Shown in pieces: positions 53,262 to 61,843 of a stretch of DNA of 64,000 nt (position 1 is the first letter of the stretch; the number at the start of each line of letters is the position of its first letter). The notes under the pieces are model-generated. The model worked only from the letters and a program-made list of their open reading frames with translations. It had not been told where the DNA came from and did no database searches. The DNA lies in the NCBI GenBank assembly GCA_016283355.1, contig JAEEMS010000023.1:29451-93450 (forward strand), read 5' to 3'. The position numbers and the translations under genes are program-made. This DNA is from Elusimicrobiaceae bacterium (GTDB lineage Bacteria > Elusimicrobiota > Elusimicrobia > Elusimicrobiales > Elusimicrobiaceae).

Positions 53262-53294
53262 AAAAAACAGGGCCTTTTAAAGGCCCTGTTTTTT
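53262..53294. terminator. Terminator between the MORN and RDD genes
   Basis: A 14-bp stem AAAAAACAGGGCCT / AGGCCCTGTTTTTT with loop TTTAA; serves both convergent genes. Confidence 0.93.
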
Positions 53295-53306
53295 GCAAAT
53301 ATATCA

Positions 53307-54170
53307 TCAGTGAGGATTTGAATAAACGACAACCGTTTGTCTGTCATCCTTTGCCCGTGCTACGATCTTATACGTATTATCTTTTACCCCGATACGAAAA
53401 TCTTTATTGGAAAGTTTCTTGTTCATATCTCGCTGGAATTGTACCGGATCTCCCGATAATAATACCAAACGCAGATAATCTGTTGTATACGAACCGTAAA
53501 GACGCTTATGGGCTTCTTCCAGTAACCCCATATCTTTCAAAAAATCCTGTGCCTGGGAAACTTTTAATGTTTCACGCCAACGTGAACCTCCCCACATATT
53601 ATTGTAGAGAAAATAACCGATTCCCCCTAATAATAAAACCCCTATTACGTGCAAAACTATCATCTCCAATGCAGATTTGCGACGCACACGCACCACTACA
53701 CTTCCTCCTAACATATCGTGCAAGGAGCGATGACGATCATCTATGAACGCCCATACAAATCCGCAACCAAATAATGCCGCACTTATGTAATAACCAACCG
53801 CACGCAAAAAAGAACGTCCAAACGAAATAGGCCCACTGGCATCTTCTTTCATTACGGCAATTCCCACTAACGATTTGCCTAAAGTTACACGGTCTCCGCA
53901 CGAAAAAATCGTTTCGTACAAAATGAACACAACGTTAATACCCACAATAACGGGCAAAAAATACGCTGCTACCGTGCTGGCAGGAAGAAGGTCAAACACA
54001 ACCCGTGCCACAAGCTGCAAGGGCATAAAAATGATACCATAGTCAATCAGTAGCGCCAAGAAACGCTCAACAATAGAGGCATAGGCAACTTTTTCCGGGG
54101 TTGCTTCTTTGGGCTGCGTTGTACCCGGAATATCGTCTCCCAAGATATTAATGCGGTGTTCTTCAGTCAT
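53307..54170 (-). CDS. RDD-family membrane protein
   Basis: A 287-residue protein with the RDD pattern: ASIVERFLALLIDYGIIF (the R and first D), a second span, and TLGKSLVGIAV…GPISFGRSFLRAVGYY…DDRHRSLHDMLGGSVVV. A further single span (about 190-210) carries a ~80-residue periplasmic tail. The family may be involved in ion or solute exchange. GGAGAT precedes the ATG. Confidence 0.88.
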   Translation of the reverse strand: MTEEHRINILGDDIPGTTQPKEATPEKVAYASIVERFLALLIDYGIIFMPLQLVARVVFDLLPASTVAAYFLPVIVGINVVFILYETIFSCGDRVTLGKSLVGIAVMKEDASGPISFGRSFLRAVGYYISAALFGCGFVWAFIDDRHRSLHDMLGGSVVVRVRRKSALEMIVLHVIGVLLLGGIGYFLYNNMWGGSRWRETLKVSQAQDFLKDMGLLEEAHKRLYGSYTTDYLRLVLLSGDPVQFQRDMNKKLSNKDFRIGVKDNTYKIVARAKDDRQTVVVYSNPH

Positions 54171-54238
54171 AATAAATCTCCGTGTCTCTATTATAACAAG
54201 TTTTTCCGTATCGTTCTACTGCCCCTTACGAAAATTAT

Positions 54239-54261
54239 AGCCCCCGATAAAATCGGGGGCT
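54239..54261 (-). terminator. Terminator of htpX (minus strand)
   Basis: A 10-bp stem AGCCCCCGAT / ATCGGGGGCT with loop AAA, just beyond the htpX stop; on the minus strand it is followed by ATAATTTT. Confidence 0.8.
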
Positions 54262-54266
54262 CGTCT

Positions 54267-55265
54267 TTAATAACCTCTATCCATTTCCATTAGAGCGGCA
54301 ATTCGCTTCTCAATAGGAGGATGCGTAGCTAACAAGCCACTCACCCAGGAAAATGCTTGCATTTTTGATAACGGATTGGCAATACACATTGCGGCCATGC
54401 TGGGGTGCGCATCCAATGCTTCCACATGACTATCGGAGGAAATTTTACGTAAAGCCGATGCCAATGCTTTGGGGTGGCGTGTCATGAGTGCCGCCGTTGC
54501 ATCTGCCTGATATTCTCGCGTGCGAGATATTGCCAACCGTAGCAGTGGCGCCATCACATAACCGTAAACAAGGAAAATAAGTCCCAGTACCAATAGGAGC
54601 AAATTCGTTCCTCCGTTTCGATTTCCATTTCGGGAACGTAAAGAACTGCGCAAAATAATTTCTCCTACAAAGGTAAAGAAAGAAATGCCCGCTACAGTAA
54701 TCAGCATCAAACGTATATCTCGATTTTCAACGTGCGAAAGCTCATGCGCAATCACGCCTTCCAACTCTACACGTTCCAAACGCTGAATAATTCCCTTTGT
54801 CAACGCCACCGAGGCATGCTTTGGATCCCGTCCCGTGGCAAAAGCATTCAAGGAATTATCATCCATAATAAAAATACGCGGAATCGGCAAACCGCGGGAA
54901 ATACATAAGTTTTCAACCAAATGATAGATTTCGGGTTGTTCCTGCTCCGTTACTTTCGTAGCACCGGCTCCACTCATCAGCCATTTATCGCCAAAAAAGA
55001 ACGAAATCCCCATCCATACCATTGCCACCAACCAACACAACGGCACCAGTATCAAGAGGGTACTGCGCAATTGGGAAGCCCAATCCGTTGATGCGGCAGT
55101 TTGATAAACCGCTTGTGAAGCATCCGGATCGGTAATATGCCCTGTAATCCAGAAAAAAATGGCAAACACCACCCAGGTAAACACGGCAAATACTACAGGA
55201 AACGCCAACACCAAAAGTGTGGTGCGGCGTTTATTTTCTTCAATATGCTCGTACAAAGTTGCCAT
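54267..55265 (-). CDS. htpX: HtpX-like M48 zinc metalloprotease
   Basis: A 332-residue inner-membrane protease of membrane-protein quality control. Two N-terminal spans, then HELSHVENRD with the HExxH zinc motif at 174-178, two more spans, and SRTREYQADATAA with the third zinc ligand Glu. The lemA gene is 9 bases upstream in the same operon; LemA-HtpX pairing is common in bacteria. Confidence 0.93.
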   Translation of the reverse strand: MATLYEHIEENKRRTTLLVLAFPVVFAVFTWVVFAIFFWITGHITDPDASQAVYQTAASTDWASQLRSTLLILVPLCWLVAMVWMGISFFFGDKWLMSGAGATKVTEQEQPEIYHLVENLCISRGLPIPRIFIMDDNSLNAFATGRDPKHASVALTKGIIQRLERVELEGVIAHELSHVENRDIRLMLITVAGISFFTFVGEIILRSSLRSRNGNRNGGTNLLLLVLGLIFLVYGYVMAPLLRLAISRTREYQADATAALMTRHPKALASALRKISSDSHVEALDAHPSMAAMCIANPLSKMQAFSWVSGLLATHPPIEKRIAALMEMDRGY

Positions 55266-55274
55266 AAGAACAAA

Positions 55275-55841
55275 TTAGAATTCGACCTTTACCGGATTAT
55301 AAGCAGCATTTTTTTCGATGGCATCCATCTCAAAGAAATTTTGTTTTTCAAAATGAAACATAGAAGCAATAATGTTGTTGGGTAATTGTTCGATTTTCGT
55401 ATTAAATGCTAATACGTTTCCATTATAAAAACGGCGAGAAGCTTGGATTTTATCTTCCGTATCGCGTAATTCACGCTGCAACTCCAAAAAATTTGTATTT
55501 GCTTTTAAATCCGGATAATTTTCCGCCAAAGCAAAAATGCTCTTTAATGCATTGGAAATTACTCCTTCATTTCGAGACATTTCTTCCATTTTCCCGGTAG
55601 AGTTCATAGCAGCCGTACGCGCCTGCACAATTTTTTCCAATGTACCGCTCTCATGTTGCATATACCCTTTTACCGCATTAATCAGATTAGGAATCAAATC
55701 ATAGCGGCGTTTTAATTGAATTTCAATATCACTCCACGCCTCTTTCACACTATTTCTCATTTTTACCAACGTGTTATATATCATACAGCCGTATATAGCG
55801 ATTATCACAATCAAAATCAACATAATCCATGTTCCACCCAT
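55275..55841 (-). CDS. lemA: LemA-family protein
   Basis: A 188-residue protein with one N-terminal span (about 6-25) and the LemA domain: YNTLVKMRNSVKEAWSDIEIQLKRRYDLIPNLINAVKGYMQHE at the start, then …YPDLKANTNFLELQRELRDTEDKIQASRRFYNGNVLAFNT. An AAGGAG site supports the ATG at 55841. Function of the family is unclear; it is the first gene of the lemA-htpX operon. Confidence 0.95.
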   Translation of the reverse strand: MGGTWIMLILIVIIAIYGCMIYNTLVKMRNSVKEAWSDIEIQLKRRYDLIPNLINAVKGYMQHESGTLEKIVQARTAAMNSTGKMEEMSRNEGVISNALKSIFALAENYPDLKANTNFLELQRELRDTEDKIQASRRFYNGNVLAFNTKIEQLPNNIIASMFHFEKQNFFEMDAIEKNAAYNPVKVEF

Positions 55842-55932
55842 AGCAATCTCCTTTTCTTTGGCATCTACGACTATTTACATCATAGCAAATGGCAACTATC
55901 CTTGTATACCGGGCCTTATCCTTTAACAAAAT

Positions 55933-57201
55933 TTACACTTGTTTAAATAAGGATAATCCTTGCGCCAAGTTACGCCCGCTGGGCTGTTGATAAGCATACA
56001 GTCCAAATTCCGGCAAAACAGAAAATAAATGATCGAAAATATCGCTTTGTAAGGATTCGTAATCGGTCCAAACCGTAGTATTTAAGAAACAATAAATTTC
56101 CAACGGCAACCCCTGCGAATTTTGCGGTAACTGACGCACCATCAATGTAAAAGAAGGATCGTTGGCTACTACAAAGGGGCGGGATTTCAAATAGGATTCT
56201 GCATATTTGCGAAAAGTTCCTAAATTGGTTAAATGGCGTCCATTCAGCCAATTTTCTTGCACGTTACGCGAAGCGTTGAACTCCGTAATTTCTTTTTCTT
56301 TCTCTTCTAAATAATTTTTAAGCAAATCAATTTTTTTCAACCGTTCCAACATAGGTTTATCCAAAAAGCGTACGGTATCTACATCCAGAAGAATACTACG
56401 CTGAATACGGCGCGCTTTTGCTTCATACATACCGCTCCAATTTTTAAACGGTTTGGAAATCAAATCATACGTAGGAACACTCACGATGGTCATATCGAAA
56501 TTTTGTACGCGCACACTGGCTAACGAAATATCTAAAATATTTCCATCGGCTCCGGCGGAATCCACCGTGATCCAATCCCCTATTTTAATCAAATTATTGG
56601 AAGTAAGTTGGATGCTGGCAGCAAAACCTAAAATAGGATCCTTAAAAATGAGTGAGAACACCGCCGCTAACGCCGATAACCCCGTGATAATATACATTGG
56701 TCTTCGACCTAGAACCAGCGATAAGAAGAATAAGCTGGTGACCAGGAATAAAATAATTTTAGCTACTTGCACTAATCCTTTAATTGGCAAATTCGGGTTA
56801 CGCCCATATAAACGGTCCAGTGTATTGAGCCCGGTATGAATCAAATAGGAAAAACTAAACAATACAAAAATACCGGTCAATTTAGTCATAATTAAAGAGA
56901 GCCAGGCAATTTTATTGCTGATAAATATGGGATGAAAATTAATGGCAGCCATCGCGGCGATTACGATACCTAACGCCGTAAAAAATTTCATTTCTCTTAA
57001 AGCTCTATACCATCTTTCCGCACGGATAAATTTTACAAAGGCAGATAAATAATGATTGCATCCCCAGGTAAAAATCCGCGCAAGTATATATAATAACCCA
57101 ATAAAAATACACGCCGAAATAATTTGTGCCACCAATGTATGGTGTGCCGCCGGCAACCAAGAAATTTTCCCTACATAATTTAAAATAAAATCCATAATCA
57201 C
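55933..57201 (-). CDS. MscS-family mechanosensitive channel
   Basis: A 422-residue channel of the YbdG/MscM type. About five spans precede the pore region (…ALAAVFSLIFKDPILGFAASIQLTSNNLIKIGDWITVDSAGADGNI…), which runs into the MscS beta domain; the C-terminal cage segment has RPFVVANDPSFTLMVRQLPQNSQGLPLEIYCF as in YbdG. It relieves turgor on osmotic downshock. Confidence 0.92.
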   Translation of the reverse strand: MIMDFILNYVGKISWLPAAHHTLVAQIISACIFIGLLYILARIFTWGCNHYLSAFVKFIRAERWYRALREMKFFTALGIVIAAMAAINFHPIFISNKIAWLSLIMTKLTGIFVLFSFSYLIHTGLNTLDRLYGRNPNLPIKGLVQVAKIILFLVTSLFFLSLVLGRRPMYIITGLSALAAVFSLIFKDPILGFAASIQLTSNNLIKIGDWITVDSAGADGNILDISLASVRVQNFDMTIVSVPTYDLISKPFKNWSGMYEAKARRIQRSILLDVDTVRFLDKPMLERLKKIDLLKNYLEEKEKEITEFNASRNVQENWLNGRHLTNLGTFRKYAESYLKSRPFVVANDPSFTLMVRQLPQNSQGLPLEIYCFLNTTVWTDYESLQSDIFDHLFSVLPEFGLYAYQQPSGRNLAQGLSLFKQV

Positions 57202-57231
57202 TCCCGCAAAAAGTTATTATAATTAAAGTGT

Positions 57232-58134
57232 ATGAAAAAACTTGCGCTACTTGCAAACGTTATGCTCCTTGTGGGATGCTACACTCCCATGAATAATTCC
57301 GGGGTATCTACAAATAAACCGTGGATAGACGTATCCGGCACGCGGCTGGACTTTAACGGAGACCAATACGATTCCTGTGTAAAATTTAACCTACGTTTTT
57401 GGCCGCAGGAAGCAGCCGAACGCATCAATTTGTATCAATCGTGTATCACCGCTTGTTGTTGGCGTAGCGAAAAAAACGAAATCACCCTTGACTTTAATAA
57501 AGACTTCGAAAAAGAATTAGCGCAAAAAGGACGAGCTCGCAAATATACTCCGGGGCAAGTTACACTCAAGGTAACCCATTCTAATTTTGTAAATCTTACA
57601 AAGGTAACCGTTTCCCCGCACGGTGCCATTAACAATAAAGGACTGTTGAAATTAAAATACGAGGAAATTGACGATCCCGAACGATTGGCACAATTACAGG
57701 CCGCTCGCAACACGGTGCCTTCTTTTTTAGCAGAATCCCCCCGTGTAAGCACCATTCCTTTAACAAAAAGCAAAAAGGCCACTCCTGCGCAACCAACTGC
57801 TAATATTGCCCGTCCTGTAACGGGTTCCTCAGCCGAACGTGCCAAACAACTCTTGCAATTAAATCGGGGCACACAAATTGATACTTATTTTTACGGCATG
57901 AACAAAACGTACAGAAAACAAGGTTCATTATTTTTACTCAGCAGTCGTTTCTTTCAAGCCACTCCGTACGGCCAAGATTCGTTTTTGGTATCTTGTCATG
58001 CAAAAGCCCGCACAGGCATTGAGGAAACGCAACTCAAAGCGTCCGATTTCGCTTGTGGTAAATGGATCGTAAATCTGCAAAACGGAACGGTAGAACCCTA
58101 CGATACAAAAGCAAAAACAATCGCATTATTGTAA
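57232..58134 (+). CDS. Uncharacterised lipoprotein
   Basis: A 300-residue protein with a lipoprotein signal (MKKLALLANVMLLVGC, lipobox LVGC). The first ~110 mature residues contain several Cys (CVKF, SCITACCW) and beta-like stretches; a Pro/Thr linker (about 155-195) leads to a ~100-residue second domain. No known family recognised. TATAAT (57218-57223) lies eight bases before the ATG, so there is little or no leader. Confidence 0.75.
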   Translation: MKKLALLANVMLLVGCYTPMNNSGVSTNKPWIDVSGTRLDFNGDQYDSCVKFNLRFWPQEAAERINLYQSCITACCWRSEKNEITLDFNKDFEKELAQKGRARKYTPGQVTLKVTHSNFVNLTKVTVSPHGAINNKGLLKLKYEEIDDPERLAQLQAARNTVPSFLAESPRVSTIPLTKSKKATPAQPTANIARPVTGSSAERAKQLLQLNRGTQIDTYFYGMNKTYRKQGSLFLLSSRFFQATPYGQDSFLVSCHAKARTGIEETQLKASDFACGKWIVNLQNGTVEPYDTKAKTIALL

Positions 58135-58161
58135 TTGGAAAAATGTTTTTAACCAGAAAAA

Positions 58162-58190
58162 AGCCCCCGTAGAATAACGGGGGCTCTTGC
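58162..58190. terminator. Terminator after the lipoprotein gene
   Basis: A 9-bp stem AGCCCCCGT / ACGGGGGCT with a 6-base loop; AAAAAA precedes it, so it may serve the convergent Pal-like gene more strongly. Confidence 0.8.
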
Positions 58191-58204
58191 TTGAAACCTA
58201 CAAC

Positions 58205-58732
58205 CTAAAAAATTGATTTCCAGTTTCTATTGGTAAAGGACATTTCTACTCTTCGATTTGCACGACGACCCGCACTGGAAGTATCCAGCGTAATAGGGCG
58301 TTCCTTACCATAAGCGTGGATGCGAATACGGTCCGCAGCTATTCCGCGACTTACTAAATAAGATTTTAACGCCGCAGCGCGCGCGCCGGAGATCCAATAG
58401 TTATACTCGTCACTTCCAACGATATCTGCATGTCCCTCCATAATCAAATGGATTTGCTCATGCTCGTTCATAACCAGTGCCACTTTGTCCAATAATTCAT
58501 ACGCCTGCTCTGGCGGACGAACGGAATCAAACTCATAATTAACAGAAGGCAGTTTCTTTGTCTTATACATACGGGCCGGGGTTTGGTTATATAATGCAGC
58601 ATTGGTCCGTGCTTGCTCTTCTATTGCACTATCTTGTTTAACGATTCTCGGTAAATCATCCTCTTCTTGTGCGGAAGCACATGCTCCCAAGATACCGGCA
58701 CAAGTAATAACTAAAATCATTTTCCAATACAT
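58205..58732 (-). CDS. pal: OmpA/Pal-family peptidoglycan-associated lipoprotein
   Basis: A 175-residue lipoprotein (lipobox LGAC at about 14-17). Residues ~60-170 form an OmpA C-terminal domain: VNYEFDSVRPPEQAYELLDKVALVM, IHLIMEGHADIVGSDEYNYWISGARAAALKSYLVSRGI and RIRIHAYGKERPI…RRANRRVEMSF, with the Asp and Arg that grip diaminopimelate. It tethers the outer membrane to the wall. The ATG at 58732 follows AGGAGG. The tol genes are not in the window. Confidence 0.92.
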   Translation of the reverse strand: MYWKMILVITCAGILGACASAQEEDDLPRIVKQDSAIEEQARTNAALYNQTPARMYKTKKLPSVNYEFDSVRPPEQAYELLDKVALVMNEHEQIHLIMEGHADIVGSDEYNYWISGARAAALKSYLVSRGIAADRIRIHAYGKERPITLDTSSAGRRANRRVEMSFTNRNWKSIF

Positions 58733-58794
58733 AAAATCCTCCTGTCCCAATTATAGCAAAAGCATTCACAACTTTAAATTTTTTATTCATGGAG

Positions 58795-59060
58795 CTATCC
58801 ACATCCTGTGGATAACTTGTGGATAACTCACAATATACTCCATAATACAAGCTTTTTTGCACCAACATCCGGTAAAACGATGAAAACAGGTTGTGGATAA
58901 CTTTTCTTTTCTGTGGATAACTCTTATTTTTATAATATGAATTCGTTATTTTTTTCTTTTTTTATCGTCGGAAGCGATTTTTTTACTATCCAAACACCCG
59001 TTTCTTTTATTTTGTAAAAAAATTGTTGACAACTTTTATTTTTTATGTTAGCAACTCCCT
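58795..59060. other. DnaA-box cluster with AT-rich flank, candidate replication origin
   Basis: In the 340-base gap between the pal-like and esterase-like genes lie four perfect DnaA boxes in TGTGGATAA orientation (58807-58815, 58818-58826, 58892-58900, 58912-58920) and one near-perfect box in the other direction (CTATCCACA, 58795-58803). To their right, 58921-59060 is very AT-rich with long T runs and could be the unwinding element. This is the composition of a bacterial oriC, although dnaA itself is not adjacent. Other DnaA-titrating sites are possible. Confidence 0.6.
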
Positions 59061-59072
59061 TAAAATATGCAT

Positions 59073-60041
59073 TTATAACTGTTTTTTAAGATAAATTTGT
59101 GCAGAACTTTCCACTTTATCCACACCAACCGTTATTTTTATCGGCCCAGCTTCCGCACCGGCACGCACCCGCAACATCCCCAATTTCTCTTGCCAATTTA
59201 GATAAGGTGGGCTGACACGTAGTTCATGCGGAATAAATACCGTTTTCAACCCATTTGCCAGCGTAGTATAAACTTGCAAAGAGATGCTTTTCTCCGTTTG
59301 AAGAGGAAGAGTTTTCCCTCCTAAAACAAGATTTATCTTCTTCACACGCACTTTTTCTGCCGGAGCCGTCAGATATGCTATATTTACACCGTCCAACCAC
59401 CCGGGCTCAAACGGAACATAATCAAAAGCATACTGCGTTCCATATTGCAGACCGGCTAACGCAAATATATGTGAGGCAACAGCCAATTCTTCCTGTGTTC
59501 CCTGGATAAATATACGGGAATGAGAACGGACCGTCATTTTTCTCAAAGCATCTCCCGGGTTTTGTAAAGAAAGTGCGCCAAAATTTCCTTTTTCAAAAAC
59601 GGGCAAAACCACGGAGGAAGCTTCTTCCCCTCTCGCAGCCAAAATTCGTCCGGAAGGATCTGCTTGCGTAGCATAATTTGTATCAACATAAGGGATCAAT
59701 TCCCGCATCATGAAAGAAGGAATTTTATCAGCCAACGAAAGCAGTTCTTTCGGTTCGATAAAAAGCCCCACTAAAAACACTTTATTTTTTTTTGCAAACG
59801 AATGAAAAGCATCAAGATCCGAACGATCTAACCCGATAAAATACACTACCGGATAATGCTGGCGTATGGGGGCCACTTCCGTTGGCAAAAAAATCGTAAG
59901 GGTATATTTATCCCCTAACGTTTCCGAAGGGAAATTAAAAAAAGTTTCCCGTCCCGCCGTCACAAACATACGGCTGTCTTGTACTGCGTAGGTCAACACA
60001 GGGCAAATCAACAACATCCACACAAGAAATTTTCTCATCAT
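59073..60041 (-). CDS. Exported esterase-like protein with lost nucleophile (probable pseudoenzyme)
   Basis: About 322 residues with a signal peptide (hydrophobic ~5-17, cleavage near YAV). YTLTIFLPTEVAPIRQHYPVVYFIGLD and ELIPYVDTNYATQADPSGRILAARGEEASSVVLPVFEKGNFGALSLQNPG match the esterase D/Fes-like family up to the nucleophile elbow. Where relatives read GLSMGG this protein reads ARGEEA, without a Ser at the elbow centre. The C-terminal ~90 residues form a beta-rich domain. TACAAT on the minus strand (60054-60049), extended by TGC, ends seven bases before the ATG at 60041. Confidence 0.65.
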   Translation of the reverse strand: MMRKFLVWMLLICPVLTYAVQDSRMFVTAGRETFFNFPSETLGDKYTLTIFLPTEVAPIRQHYPVVYFIGLDRSDLDAFHSFAKKNKVFLVGLFIEPKELLSLADKIPSFMMRELIPYVDTNYATQADPSGRILAARGEEASSVVLPVFEKGNFGALSLQNPGDALRKMTVRSHSRIFIQGTQEELAVASHIFALAGLQYGTQYAFDYVPFEPGWLDGVNIAYLTAPAEKVRVKKINLVLGGKTLPLQTEKSISLQVYTTLANGLKTVFIPHELRVSPPYLNWQEKLGMLRVRAGAEAGPIKITVGVDKVESSAQIYLKKQL

Positions 60042-60060
60042 ATTGACCATTGTAGCAAAT

Positions 60061-60106
60061 TAGGGCCTATAAATTGGACCTAGACGCTTCTAGGTCTAAA
60101 GACCCT
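60061..60106. repeat. Boxes related to the 4.6- and 8.3-kb arrays
   Basis: TAGGGCCTATAA (60061), an inverted copy ATTGGACCTAGA (60073-60084; reverse complement TCTAGGTCCAAT) and TAGGTCTAAAGACCCT (60091-60106, containing GGTC-TAAA-GACC). The last is followed by TTGTGGAACATTTCAC, like TTGTAAATTTCAC after the array at 8275-8336. They lie between the divergent esterase-like gene and the small gene at 60182. Confidence 0.55.
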
Positions 60107-60181
60107 TGTGGAACATTTCACAAAATAGCTAAAGTATTGGTAAAGATACACCCAACATTCATAGATTTGAGAGGTACTTAT

Positions 60182-60346
60182 ATGAAAAACAAAGCGAACT
60201 TACGTTTCTTTTTAGCACTGGGAAACTCAAAAGTTGTATTGCTCAAAGAAGGGGAAGAATTGAATCTTTACTCTTCCCGCAACAGCAAAAGCAGCGGAAA
60301 AGTGAACGAGAATCGCATTTTGGAAGCAGCGGCCTCTACCCGTTAA
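60182..60346 (+). CDS. Small uncharacterised protein
   Basis: A 54-residue Lys/Ser/Asn-rich protein (MKNKANLRFFLALGNSKVVLLKEGEELNLYSSRNSK…). No signal or span. The ATG follows GAGAGG at good spacing, and the boxes at 60061-60106 lie upstream, which supports a real gene. The second half is probably disordered. Function unknown. Confidence 0.55.
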   Translation: MKNKANLRFFLALGNSKVVLLKEGEELNLYSSRNSKSSGKVNENRILEAAASTR

Positions 60347-60379
60347 ATACAAAAGCTGTTTAAATGATATAATGTAGCT

Positions 60380-61408
60380 ATGAAAAAGTTAGCTATTTTA
60401 TTATCATTGCTATGCTGTGCCAGCACACTGACTGCACAAAATTTATCCGATGTTTTACCACTCTTGCAAAAGAACAAGAGAACAACTACCGAAACGCAAC
60501 AAGTGTTTCAACTTTTTCGTACGGCTTCTCAGCCGGACGTAATCTTTGCGGCCGGGGCCAGTTTGGTTAAAATTCCCCCGGCCTCCGCACAGGAACCTGC
60601 CTTACTAAATTTAATCATGCGGCAGGATCAACCGCTGAAAAGTATTTTCTCCGCTGTAATCATAACAGCCATGGGCAAGCACTATCAAGATTTTGTGCCA
60701 CTATTGGAACAAGGGCTGCAAAGCCCTGATTTGGCATTACGCTCTTATGCGGCCGGGGCCTACAGCATTTTGAATCCTTCGGACAAAACATATGCGAACG
60801 ATGTAGTCCGCTTGTATATTTTTGACCCGGAATTTGCCCAACGTGCTCTCCATTTACTAACGGCGGATGCTTCCGCACAATTTAAACTCATTAAAAATGC
60901 CGCACAAAGTAAAGACGCTCAAACACGAGCAGCGGCCGCGATGTGGCTGGGTATGTTGCATACCACGAAAGCCAATCAACAACTAGTAAAAATGGCAAAG
61001 ACAGAGACAAATTCTTCTGTACAAACACAACTTGCTACCGCACTGGCTTTAAATCAAAACGTTACTTTACCGGAAACGGTAAAAGGATTAAAAAAAGATT
61101 ACGAGTCGGCACAATCTGCCACCTATGCACTGACGTTGGGATTCATGACGGGAAATGCAATTTCATCGTTACGCCAGACCATTCTAAGCAAAAATAAAAA
61201 TGAGCGTATCAACACATTACGAGCACTGGCCTACATGGCAAATGTCCTCTCTAATCCGGACGCATTCGCCTACTCTAACGACCGTACATTTGATGCGGGC
61301 CTCTTAAAAAGTTTCATTCCGCAGGTAAATATTATTTCCAAAACGGGTGATGCTGTTGAACGGACGTATGCGGATAATGCCCTCCTACAATTTGAAAAAT
61401 TAATGTAA
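60380..61408 (+). CDS. Exported HEAT-like repeat protein
   Basis: A 342-residue protein with a signal peptide (MKKLAILLSLLCCASTLTAQ). The rest is helical with HEAT-like pairs (…LLEQGLQSPDLALRSYAAGAYSIL…, …AAQSKDAQTRAAAAMWLGMLHT…). It may bind proteins in the periplasm. An extended -10 (TGATATAAT, hexamer 60368-60373) ends six bases before the ATG, so a leaderless mRNA is predicted. dut follows after 8 bases. Confidence 0.8.
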   Translation: MKKLAILLSLLCCASTLTAQNLSDVLPLLQKNKRTTTETQQVFQLFRTASQPDVIFAAGASLVKIPPASAQEPALLNLIMRQDQPLKSIFSAVIITAMGKHYQDFVPLLEQGLQSPDLALRSYAAGAYSILNPSDKTYANDVVRLYIFDPEFAQRALHLLTADASAQFKLIKNAAQSKDAQTRAAAAMWLGMLHTTKANQQLVKMAKTETNSSVQTQLATALALNQNVTLPETVKGLKKDYESAQSATYALTLGFMTGNAISSLRQTILSKNKNERINTLRALAYMANVLSNPDAFAYSNDRTFDAGLLKSFIPQVNIISKTGDAVERTYADNALLQFEKLM

Positions 61409-61416
61409 GGATTTTT

Positions 61417-61833
61417 ATGAAAGTTAAAAAATTAGTCCCGTATGCCAAGCTTCCTAACCGTGCCCATCCGACGGACTCCGGTGCCGATTTATTTGCCGCA
61501 GAACGCACTGTTCTCCCCCCTCACGCAATTACCAACGTACACACGGGGATAGCTGTGGAATTGCCCGAAAACACATCCGGCATTATTTGGGGAAAGAGCT
61601 CCGTGGAGAGTAAAGGCATTAAGGCCATGGCCGGCCTCGTGGATGCTCCTTATCGCGGTGAACTTATTGTATGTATGTACAATTTAAACGATACGGAATT
61701 TGTATTTGAACAAGGCCAAAAGGTGGCCCAATTAGTAGTACTACCTACGCTTTATCCTCCTTTTGAAGAAGCTGCCGAATTAACGGATACTACGCGCGGT
61801 ACGGGCGGTTTCGGCTCTACCGGAACAAAATAA
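61417..61833 (+). CDS. dut: dUTP diphosphatase
   Basis: A 138-residue trimeric dUTPase that keeps uracil out of DNA and makes dUMP. Its five motifs are in order: HPTDSGADLFAA, WGKSSVESKGI, GLVDAPYRGEL (catalytic Asp), GQKVAQLVV and the C-terminal arm RGTGGFGSTG. Motif 3 has Ala-Pro where most have Ser/Asp-x. A TAAGGA site precedes the ATG. Confidence 0.95.
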   Translation: MKVKKLVPYAKLPNRAHPTDSGADLFAAERTVLPPHAITNVHTGIAVELPENTSGIIWGKSSVESKGIKAMAGLVDAPYRGELIVCMYNLNDTEFVFEQGQKVAQLVVLPTLYPPFEEAAELTDTTRGTGGFGSTGTK

Positions 61834-61843
61834 ACTCTTTTCA

